A DNA stretch of 64,000 nucleotides from Capra hircus. Lineage: Eukaryota; Chordata; Mammalia; Artiodactyla; Bovidae. Shown here piece after piece: positions 12,501 through 24,500 of the stretch. The notes beneath the pieces are model-generated. The model saw only the letters and a list, made by a program, of their open reading frames with translations. It was not told where the DNA came from and did no database searches. The stretch's first letter is position 1. Every line of letters begins with the position of its first letter. The stretch spans positions 32,499,550 to 32,563,549 of the forward strand of contig NC_030817.1 of NCBI RefSeq assembly GCF_001704415.2, written 5' to 3'. A program made the translations under genes and the position numbers.

Positions 12501-15500
12501 CTCTTTTGCAACCCCATGGACTATAGCCTACCAGGCTCCTCTGTCCACGGGATTTCCCAGACAAGAATACTGAAGTGGGTTGCCATTTCCTTCTCCACGG
12601 GCTCTTCCTGACCCAGATAGCAAACCCATGTCTCCTGCATTGGCAGGCAAATTCTTTACTGCTGACTTCCTGGTAAAGAATCTGCCTGCCATCACAGCAA
12701 GATGCAGGTTCGATCCCTGGGTCAGGAAGATCCCGGAGTAGGAAACGGCAACCCTACTCAAGTATTCTGCCTGGAAAATTCCATAGACAGCGGAGCCTGG
12801 TGGGCTATGGTCCATGGGGTCACAAAGTGTTGAACATGACTGAGCACAGCACAGTGACAGAGTCACCAGCAAAGCCCCTAATAAAAGCAGTGTGTACTAA
12901 TTATAATTGCTTTATTACCTGTATGACATGGAAGCTCCATATTTTCTTTTTCTTCTGTAGGATTTTCCCTCTTCGATATTTTATCATCCTTTGAAACAGG
13001 AACAGGAGCAAATCTGCGAGGTGCTGGTGTCTCCAAAGGAGATTTCTGTTTATCAAAACTTGTATCTTCAACCTCTCTTGAACATGCTTCAACAGAAAAT
13101 TAAGAAAATAATAAATGTAACTTACTTAAAAAAAAATTTTAATTATAATATTACTCTTCCCCATGTTTTAAAAATAAAACAAAAATTATATAGGATATTC
13201 AAGTTATTAACAAATATATAGAAATAACTTCATCCTCACTAAAAATCAAAGAATATAAACTATAAATATTTTATACTTAAACCTAATAAGTAAGAAAAAA
13301 ATATGACAATAGTCAGTGCTACTTAAGTTGTGATGAAAATGGCAAAGCCAGACAGTGCTCGTGGCAATGAAAACTGAGAAGGCCATCTGGTACTAAGTAC
13401 ATGTGCTTAGTCGTCCAGTCATGTCTGACTCTTTGTGACTCCATAGACTGTAGACCGCCAGGCTCCTCTGTCCACAGGGATTCTCCAGGCAAGAATACTG
13501 GAGTGAGTTGCCATGCCCTCCTCCAGCAGATCTTCCCAACCCAGGGCTTGATCCCAGGTCTCCCACACTGCAGGCAGATTCTTTACTAGCTGAGCCATCA
13601 CGGAAACCCAGTACTAAGTACAGCAAGTCTCAAAATTTTTATTCACTTTGATCTAGAGATCCCACTTTAGTGAACACAAAACACATTGTTGCTATTGTTC
13701 AGCTGACCCAGGGATCCAACAGGTGTCTCTTGCACTGGCAGGCGATTCTTTACCACTGAGCCATCCTTTACCACTGAGCCACCAGGAAAGCCCACAAAAC
13801 TGACAACTATAAACAGTGAGCATGGAAACCTGAGTTCTTGTTACAGCTCTGACACTCCCACTCTCAAGCCAGGTGACCTAGAGTAGGCAATCATAAACTT
13901 TCTGTGCTTCATTTTCCTCCCTTTACAACTTAAAAAATGACTCACATTACTTCATAAAAGTTTAAGACCCACACATTTGTGGGAGACATAAAGCAACTTG
14001 CAAGTATAAGGAGCCTTTAATATGTCTATAATATAACAATGTCCTAATAAATCAAATGTCAGGAATAATGTACTACATGGATCTTATATATCACTAAAAG
14101 GATAGGCTCTTGATTTTCATCAGTTCATTATTCAAATATCAGTAACTTGGAGATACATTTATTGATAAGAGTTTAAATTCCAAAGGTTTAACACAAATAA
14201 GTTGTGTATTCCTTTGTTATTATAAAGAGATTTTTAAAAGTTCATTAAAATAGACTTGTATTACTCCTTGAAAATATTTAGAAAGTTTCTAATTGTACTC
14301 AGGTGGTTTCTCCCCTGACAGAATGAAGAAAAACAGTAAATATGCAGTTTGTCAGAGTATTGGTGAACTGATGACAAGCAGTTTCAATGCTGTGCATATG
14401 TGTGTATGTTGGTGCTTAGTCACGTATGACTCTTTATACCCCCAGGACTGTAGCCCTCCAGACTCCTCTGTCCATGGAAATCTCCAGGCAAGAATATTGG
14501 AATGGGTTGCCATTTCCTTCTCCAGAGGATTTTCCCAACCCAGGGATCGAACCCAGGTCTGCTAGATAAGTAAAACTTTTCTAAATTTATGTAGAAATGC
14601 TTCTGACAGTTTATGAAAGTTATTAATTAAAACCATTAAATAGGACATGATCCATAACTTGGCTGAACAAGTTTCAAAATAATCTAGAAATTACTGGGCT
14701 GAAAAAACATCCCTAATTTTATAAAATAAAGAGTCTCTTATAACCCAGTAAATAAATTTTCTGCTTACAAACTGCAAAGAACATTCATAGCCGGCATCTT
14801 TTATTCATAGAGAACTACATATTTTTACCTTGTTTGGAAGAAAAGACATTATGTGAAGACAGAGTACTGCTACCAAAATTCAAATGGTCTGGTTTTACAG
14901 AACACTTTTCCACTGCTCTAGAAGGAGGTATAATAACAGGCTGAAAACTACTAGTCTTGAGTGCAGCACTGATGAAATGAGTCTAGAAAACATAAAATAA
15001 CTTTGTTTATTTCAAATATCACCTGAAAGAGTTAGATGACAAAAATACCTTGAAATTTATTAGAGGACTTGAAAACAATCTATTAGATTTAATAAATAAT
15101 AGCAATATAAACATTACATGCAACAACTACTCACTGCAGGAGCAATGCTACTGGAAAGATACAGTAACTCAAAGACTTGGGTTACGTCTGGCTCTACGGT
15201 GTGGCCCTGATCATTTGTTCTAAACCTCAGTTTCTTCCTTTGCACCTCAGAGATGGTTCATCAGACACTCCTGATGGCTCAGGAAACACTGAGACACTAC
15301 TGTCTCCTAGAGACACTCTCTCTAGGACTAAAGAACCAGGAGAAAGGGACCCTAGCCCTTGACCCCTACTTAAACCAGAGAATTTAAAACCAACACATCT
15401 CATCTTTTAAATACCGATGATAAGATTTTACTGAAAGATTTAAAAACCATTGGTAGAAAGCACTAAAATAAAACCGTAGCTTCGCATAGTAGCAGCAGTA

Positions 15501-18500
15501 AAATATTCATTTCCATATAAATGGAAAACACAGTGACAACACAGGTTTTAACACTATTTATTAAAATATCTGAAATGTACACATATCATAACTAATAAAA
15601 CTGATTTTAGAAGAGTCTTATGCTAGGCAAAAAAAAACAAAACAAAAAGAATTCTTAAAAGAATTTCACAGAATTCTTAAAAGTGTGCTGAGATCCCTCT
15701 ACATATAACAGACGGATGGGTTCAAAGAATTTCATTTCATTAAGCATTAACTGAACTATGAAAATACATGTCATAAGTTCAATTTTCTCTGCAGTTATGA
15801 ATTCCACAAACAAGATGTCTGAATTAGCAAAAGATTTCATTCTTCAAAAATGATAAAGTTAATAAATTATGTGTTTATTTATGGAAAGATAAATGAATGG
15901 CAGAAAGGCACTTAGAACTATGTTAAAAAAAGAAATCAATGTGCTTTTCAAACGTGTAATCTCATTCTATCCTAAAGAACAAAAATAAAATTGTTTTCTA
16001 CGTAAAGAAATCAAGGCTCAGAGAAGCAAAGATTTCTGTAGACTGGGGCCCAGCACTGATAGACCCACTCCTGGCCTCTCCAGATGACGTGCTACACACT
16101 CAATTTTAACAATGTACGGAGTACTTACTAAAACTTTTTTTTATATGCCATAATCATTCAAATTAAAGTAATATCAACCATATCTAGATTTCAAGACAAA
16201 CCCTATTAGGAAGTCTTAAAAATTATAGGATATTAGAGTTCACTCTATGATCTTATACTGAGCTACAATAAGCTTATTTTTGTGTATTCTTCTTAATGCT
16301 TTATTTTACTTGTATCTTTAAAAGTTTTTAAGGAGTACTAGAAGTGTGTGCTCAGTTCTGTCCAACTCTTTGGGACCCCATGGACTGAAGCCCACCAGGT
16401 TCCTCTCTCCATGGGGTTTTCCAGGCAAGAATACTTGAGTGGGTTGCCATTTCCTACTTCAGGGTATCTTTCAAACCCAGGGATCAAACCCTCGTCTCTT
16501 ACATCTCCTGCACTGACATCACCTGGGAAATTCAAGTTGCACAGTATGGCACCCCACTCCAGTACTCTTGCCTGGAAAATCCCATGGACGGAGGAGCCTG
16601 GTAGGCTGCAGTCCATGGGGTCGCTAAGAGTTGGACAAGATTGAAGCGACTTAGCAGTAGCAGCAAGGGGTGGAGGTGGGGGGTGGGGGGGAGGGAGAAA
16701 AATTAAAAACAATGCATTTACAATGCTGGTCATTCACTCTTTCTAAAAAATCTTTTTTAAAAAATCTGAGTACCTGAGTGCTGGGTACTATCCAAGGACT
16801 TGGAAATTTCAAAATAAAAACACTATACTATTACCTGTCTGTGAAGATAACTGTTTATAATAGCCCTGTGAGTCATTCAAAAGGCATAAGAAGGTTCATT
16901 CTTTTTAACTAGGTAAATGTAGAAGCAAATATGTATACTAGGTGATTCTCATCCAAGGGTGTGTATCAGAATCATTAGAGAGCTTTCAAGGATTTCCAGG
17001 CCTATATTAGACCTGCTATTTCAGAATTTCTGACCGGTACAAGCATGTGTATTTTTATAAAGTTCTCCGTGTGATTCTGAAGCTCTTTGCCAGGCTAAGA
17101 ACCATTGATATAAACAGAAAACTGCAATGCAATATAAGCCCTTTTAAAATGCCATGAAAAGAAATATCACCAAAGAAGGAAAAAAACAGTTTTAAGGAGA
17201 GGTCTCACAAAGCCAGACACCTGAACTAGAACATGCAGAGTTCTTCTTTTCCACATAGAAGAAAAGAATGATGAACAAACAAATCATTATTTAAGAACTA
17301 AAACTGTTACAATCTAAGGAGATGAACTACTGGAATAATCAGTGAATATCAGCTTAGAGATCCGAGTCATGAAAGGTCACGGGATGTGCGGTCGCATATT
17401 ACAGATACCTGAATATCGATTTGCTGTTGTTGCAGCTTTTCGAGATGCCGAATGTGTTGCTCCATAAACACATTCATTTGTTTTTCATGATCATGACAGT
17501 GTAGTGTCTCCTGTTTATTCTGCATGGTCGTCTGCTGCTCTGTAACACGTTGTAACTGTTTATCAGTCTCTTGTAACTTATTGAGTAATTCTGTAACAGA
17601 ATTAACCTTTGCTTCCAACTCACTCTGCACCTAAAACAAAAATATCCAGACATCAAAAACATGCTCAATTATTAGAAAGGTTATATAAAGTGAACTGGTA
17701 TAGAGAAATTATCAAACCAGAACTTTTACCCTCTACACTTCTGATGTTTCTAAAGCCTTTATTTTTAGAATCACAGAAATAAGGCAGAATAGCTATCCTT
17801 AGCTAGATCTTTTTTCTCTTAAAAACTACCAAATTTGCCACAAAGAATTTTTATTTTGTCAGAAAACTAAGATCACAGCATCCAGTCCCATCACTTCATG
17901 GCAAATAGATGGGGAAACAGCAGAGACAGTGACAGATTTAATTTTGGGGGACTCCAAAATCACTGCAGATGGTGACTGCAGCCATGAAATTAAAAGATGC
18001 TTGCTCCTTGGAAGAAAAGTTATGACCAACCTAGACAGCATATTAAAAAGCAGAGACATTACTTGGCCAACAAAGGTCCATCTAGTCAAAGCTATGGTTT
18101 TTCCAGTAGTTATGTATGAACGTGAGAGCTGGACTATAAAGAAAGCTGAAAAAAAAAAAAAAAGAAAGCTGAGCGCTGAAGAATTGATGCTTTTGAACTG
18201 TGGTGTTGGACAAGACTCTTGAGAATCCCTTGGACTGCAAGGAGATCCAACCAGTTCATCCTAAAAGAAATCAGTCCTGAATATTCATTGGAAGAACTGA
18301 TGCTAAAGCAACTCCAATACTTTGGCCACCTGATGCAAAGAACTGACTCATTGGAAAAGACCCTGACACTGGGAAGGATTGAAGGCGGGAGGAAAAGGGG
18401 AAGACAGGGGATGAGATGGTTGGATGGCATCACCGACTCAATGGACATGAGTCTGAGTAAACTCTGGGAGTTGGTGATGGACAGGGAAGCCTGGCATGCT

Positions 18501-21500
18501 GCAGTACATGGGGTTGCAGAGTCGGACACAACTGAGCGACTGAACTGAGTTTGGTCAGCAATCTTGGCTCTCCCACCTATTAGCTCTAAGACCTGATGCT
18601 GACTCTGACCTGTTTTTCAATCTTCTCAGTTACAAATGGAGGGCTTTGCATATATGATCTGTACGGTCAATTCTAGCTCTAAAATAAGGATATCCAGTCA
18701 TCCCAGCTACCCAAGACTGAGTGGCTCCCAAGATGAGATACTCCACTGCTAAAACGAAGGAATCCAGGATTTTCTAGCAGTAATACAGGGATGAGAGTTA
18801 AGTCTCATAACTTCTGAGAAATAATACATAACCACAGAGAACAACGAGAATGTCCCTAGTCAACGGTTGGACACAACAATTACAAAATCAGTGTCTGGTA
18901 CATTTTACAAAGAAGTTCTGACTATCTAGGAAGAAACAGGTATACTTTTATCAGTGGAGCTGCTGTTGCAATGGCGGCGGCAGTTGCTGCAGCCACAGTT
19001 GTAGCTGAATCAATTCCACTGGGTGAAATTCTATTCTCCTGGGTAACAGGGTCCTTTTCTGTGCCTGCATCTTCCAAAAGCTGTACCTTCACCTCCTTAA
19101 ACACAGGCATGCTTTGAGCTCTGGAAATAAAAAAGGAAAAAAAGTCTATTCAGTAAGCTATACTGAACCATTAGAAGAAATACCTATAAGTGGCAATCTG
19201 CTGCAGGTGAATTTTCTTGATTTTTTAAAAAAAGATAAATTCCTATTTTTTGCTATCAGCATATCATTCATTTGGTTAATGAAATCTATTAAGGCTCAGG
19301 TCACCACACACTAAGAAAATTAAAAGATAATTTCCAGAAGGCACTGATGTTTTAGAAAATATGACTTACACATATGAAAAATACACGGGCACAATTACAA
19401 TGATTTAGAGTCAAGAAGCACAAATCTGGGACTTCCCTGGTGGCCCAGGGGTTAAGAATCTACTCGCCAATGAAGGGGACACAGGTTCGATCCCTGGTCT
19501 GGAAGGATCCCATCTGTCATGGAATAACTAAGGCCATGAGCCACAATTGCTGACGTTCCCATGCACAGAGCCCATGCTCCTCCATAAGAGAAGCCAGCAC
19601 AATGAGAAGTCCTAGCACCGCAACAGAGTAGCATCCACTCACAACAAACAGAGAATACCCACATGCAGCAACAAAGACCCAGTGCAACCAAAAATAAATA
19701 AAAATTAACTTTAAAAAGTTTTTGAAAAGAAGTACGGATTTAAAACATACAGCAAAGGCTCTAAGTATTCAGGTATCAAGTTTTACTCCCAAAGGAAGAC
19801 AACCCAAGAGGGACTATTAAAACTGCTGAAAAGAATTTCTAAATTTCTAACTCATTTAGGTTTAATGTCACCTAATTTATTAAAACGGGCATAAAATACA
19901 TTACTAAGCAGTCTCGATTAAAGATGAGTCCAGAAAATACATATTCACAATAAGGCATTTAACTAAACACTTATTAAAAAAAAAAAAAAAGACTGGTCAA
20001 TTTTGTGTTGTCTTTGGCCTAAAATAAATGAAAGAAACACTGACAAAATTGAAGAGTGCCTAAGGTAAGTCTAAGTAAAATCAGCAGGAATGTGCTTCAT
20101 CTCCAGCTGCTGGATTTCCACCTTCTGATTTTTTAAGAAGGCACAGAGCTCTTAAACCTACTCCTCTTCGATGTTGCCTCATTTCTATTAAGAACATCAT
20201 TTGTCTCGCATTCTCAAAATTTTGAAGTTATCTTAAGTTCTCTACCCTTCAATTAACTTCTCATACCCAACTGAGTCATCGGGTTTTCTCAATTATTTCA
20301 TCACAATTGCAGGAATCATGTCATGGAATTATAGAGGCACGGGAACCCAAAGCCCAGCTTTCCTAATTTTCTTCATTTTATAGATGAAGAAAGAAACTGA
20401 GGTCCACAGAGATAATGGGATTTACCTGATCATGTCATAGAACTAGTAAGTAGCCAAGTTAAGGCCAGTGCCCACAGATCTTCCCATGACATCAGGCTTT
20501 TTCTCTCGAAACAGCACTTCTCCCTTCATAATTCTGCTCTAGTACAAAACCATCATCTCTTGCCAACTACTTCATTCTTCTGGTTTCTATTTGCTTAAAA
20601 ACTTTTCACACAGATTTCACCATTCAAAAGTCTAAAATCATTCCTTACAGACAACTGAATAGGCTAGTTTCCTATTCGGCATTCTGCTTACTCCATCCTC
20701 TGGTCCTGCGCTAGGTTCCAACATATACTGTACTTTCTGTGTCCTCTCCCCAGTTACACTGCTCTCACAGGTGACTCCAGGCTTTTTTTTCACTCTGTTC
20801 TCTCAATCTTCTTCACCCAACTTGCTCTAACCCTCCCAAGATTCAACAATTGAAGTCTGACCTTTTCAATAAGCCTGTTCTTGGGGACTTCTCTGGTGGT
20901 CCAGTGGTTGGGACTCCAAGTTCCCAATGCAGGGAACGTGGGTTCAACCCTGGGAACTAAGATCCTGAATGCCAAATGGCACAGCCAAAAAAATAAATAC
21001 GCCTGTTCTTAAAACACTTCCTCTTGATCTCTCCATTCATTAATTTCTTTTCATTTACTTTCGATGAGCTTCCCTGATAGGCCAGACGGTAAAGAATCTG
21101 CCCACAGTGCAGGAGATCCAGGTTTGATCCCTGGGTCAGGAAGATCACTGGAAAAGGGGATAGCTACCTACTCCAGTATTCTTGTCTGGAGAATTCCATG
21201 GACAGAGAAGCCAGGTGAGATATAGTCCATGTGGTCACACAGTCAGAAATGACTGAGAGATGAACACAACACTTACTTCCAAGACCATACAATTGAGGCT
21301 TGACAGTCAGCCATCCTACGGTTTAAATGGCTTCTCTTGTGGCTCAACTGGTAAAGAATCTGCCTGCAGTGTGGGAGACCTGGGTTCAATGCCTGGGTTG
21401 GGAAGATCCCCTGAAGAAGGGAAAGGCTACCCACTCCAGTATTCTGGCTTGGAGAATTCCATTGACTGAGTAGTCCATGGGGTCGCAGAGTCATACACAA

Positions 21501-24500
21501 CTGAGCGACTTTCACTTTCACAGAATAGACATTTAACAAAACTAACATGTTAACAAAATTAACAACGTACGGAATGTTTCCACTCACAGCTCTAATCATA
21601 CATTCCTCCATCTATGTACCTATACTCTCCCCAACTAAGCTCTAAGAAACCTGGAGTAGGGGGCTTTTACACCACACAAGCAGTAAGAAAGAGCACAGAG
21701 TTGGTGCTAAATATACATTTAGCTGACTGAGTGGTGTACTAAGAAAATATAATTCAGATAATCCCTATCCTGTAGATTTTCTGTTTGAATGTGATTTATC
21801 CTTTAAGATCTCTCATTCTGTATTAATACATTAAACTGACCAACAAGAAAAATAACATTATAAGGCCAAACATCAACTTCTTTAAAGTTTTAAAATTTTA
21901 TTTTTTCCTATTATCAAACTAATAAATGCTCAATGCAGTAAATGAACACACTCAATATTCCAGCAAATTTGGAAAACTCAGCAGTGGCCACAGGACTGGA
22001 AAAGGTCAGTTTTCATTCCAATCCCAAAGAAAGTGAAGTCACTCAGTCGTGTCCGACTCTTTGCAACACCGTGGACTGTAGCCTACCAAGCTCCTCTGTC
22101 CATGGGATTCTCCAGGCAAGAATACTGGAGTGGGTTGCCATTTCCTTCTCCAGGGGATCTTCCCAACGCACGGATCGAACCTGGGTTTCCCGCATTGCAG
22201 GCAGACGCTTTAACCTCTGAGCCACCAGGAAAGCCCCAATCCCAAAGAAAGGCAATGCCAAAGAATGCTTAAACTACCGCACAATTGCACTCATCTCACA
22301 TGCTAGTAAAGTAATGCTCAAAATTCTCCAAGCCAGGCTTCAGCAATATGTGAACCATGAACTTCCAGATGTTCAAGCTGGTTTTAGAACAGGCAGAGGA
22401 ACCAGCGATCACATTGCCAACATCTGCTGGATCATCAAAAAAGCAAGAAAATTTCAGAAAAACATCTATTTCTGCTTTATTGACTATGCCAAAGCCTTTG
22501 ACTGTGTGGATCACAATAAACTGTGGAAAATTCTGAAAGAGATAGGAATACCAGACCACCTGACCTGCCTCTTGAGAAACCTATATGCAGGTCAGGAGGC
22601 AACAGTTAGAACTGGACATGGAACAACAGACTGGTTCCAAATAGGAAAAGGAGTACATCAAGGCTGTATATTGTCACCCTGCTTATTTAACTTATATGCA
22701 GAGCACATCATGAGAAGCGCTGGGCTGGAAGAAACACAAGCTGGAATCAAGATTGCCAGGAGAAATATCACTAACCTCAGATATGCAGATGACACCATCC
22801 TTATGGCAGAAAGTGAAGAGGAACTAAAAAGCCTCTTGATGAAAGTGAAAGAGGAGAGTGAAAAAGTTGACTTACAGCTCAACATTCAGAAAATTAAGAT
22901 CATGGCATCTGGTCCCATCACTTCATGGCAAATAGATGGGGAAACAGTGGAAACAGTGGATGACTTTATTTTTCTGGGCTCCAAAATCACTGCAGTTGGT
23001 GATTGCAGCCATGAAATTAAAAGACGCTTACTCCTTGGAAGGAGGGTTATGAGCAACCTAGATAGCATATTCAAAAGCAGAGACATTACTTTGCCAACAA
23101 AGGTCCGTCTAGTGAAGGCTATGGTTTTTCCAGTGTTCATGTATGGATGTGAGAGTTGGACTGTGAAGAAGGCTGAGCACCAAAGAATTGATGCTTTTGA
23201 ACTGTGGTGTTGGAGAAGACTCTTGAGAGTCCCTTGGACTGCAAGGAGATCCAACCAGTCCATTCTAAAGGAGATCAGTCCTGGGTGTTTATTGGAAGGA
23301 CTCATGCTAAAGCTGATACTCCAATACTTTGGCCACCTGATGCGAAGAGCTGACTCATTGGAAAAGACTCTGATGCTGGGAGGGGTTGGGGGCAGGAGGA
23401 GAAGGGGAAAACAGAGGATGAGATGGCTGGATGGCATCACCAACTCGATGGACATGAGTGTGGGTGAACTCCAGGAGTTGGTGATGGACAGGGAGGCCTG
23501 GCGAGCTGCAATCATGGGGTCGCAAAGAGTCAGACATGACTGAGTGACTGAACTGAACTTAAGCGTAAAGAACTAGAAAAAATGCACATAATTCACCCAC
23601 TCAGAAGAAACTATTCCTTTCCTTTTTGTCTTTTTCTAGAACTCTTTTTATCCCTTAATCCTCTGAATCTGGCATCTATCTCAATACTACACTGAAACCG
23701 CTCTTACGAAGGCCATTAATACCTCCTCTTGCTCAATTCAATGGACACTTCTCAGTCCTTATCTTTATGTCTGAGCAGCTATCAAACTTAGAACCTCACT
23801 TCCTCGGTTTTGTTAAGGCCACACTCTTCACTTCTGGATAAATTTTCTGAGTGGCACTTAGAAATCACCTTGCTTTCTCTGCACATCTCTTAAAGATTCG
23901 GTTTTCTTACAGATCTATCCTAAGCCATCTCATTTCACTCTCACACTCCCACCAGGCCAATTCAACCACTTTCAGAGCTCAGACTACTATCTATATACAG
24001 GTAACTTATATAATGGATTTCTAGCTTAGAATCCTTTTGCCAGTTTGACCTCTTTATGGCTTGGTGGGTAAAGAATCCACCTGCAATGTAGAAGAGACCG
24101 GAGATGTGGGTCTGATCCCTGGGTTGGGAAGGTCCCCTGGAGGAGGGTATGGCAACCCACTCCAGTATCCTTGCCTGGAGAATCCCATGAACAGAGGAGC
24201 CTGGCAGGCTACAGTCCATGGAGTCACAGAGTGTCAGACATGACTGAGCACAGAGGTTCAGTTTGCTATCAGACATTTTTTACCTGGATATCTCATAGGT
24301 ACCTCAAACCCTTGCCAATGTCTAGCGTGAAATTTATTCACCAACACCTCCCCTTTTCAATGAATACTATTACTGACTATGCATTTATACAAGCCCAAAA
24401 TCTGGGATCCATCCTTAGCTCCTTCCTCATGGTCACATCTAAGCATCAATTCCTGTCAATTCTATCTCCAAATTATCTTCCAAACCTGTGCACTCATTTT

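Larger units (their letters stand above)
21930..23560 (+). mobile_element. BovB (RTE clade) LINE, 5'-truncated, with open RT frame
   Basis: Element sequence begins about 21930 (cactcaatattccagcaaat), is split by a SINE at 22034-22237, resumes, and ends with the typical gactgagtgactgaactgaac at about 23560. It lies antisense to KIAA0586. It has the longest open frame in the window and is likely one of the youngest BovB copies here. The endonuclease part is absent. Confidence 0.95.

Noticed and set aside
16338..16733. 131-codon minus-strand frame and similar frames with SLPGSSVHGIFQ-type peptides elsewhere
   Set aside because: These are recurrent translations of Bov-tA SINEs, not genes.
17367..17408. 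Coding frame continuing past KIAA0586 exon 6 (VSVICDRTSRDLS)
   Set aside because: A GTATCT donor follows codon CAG and the next exon begins THFISAAL as in the family; the extension is intron read-through.
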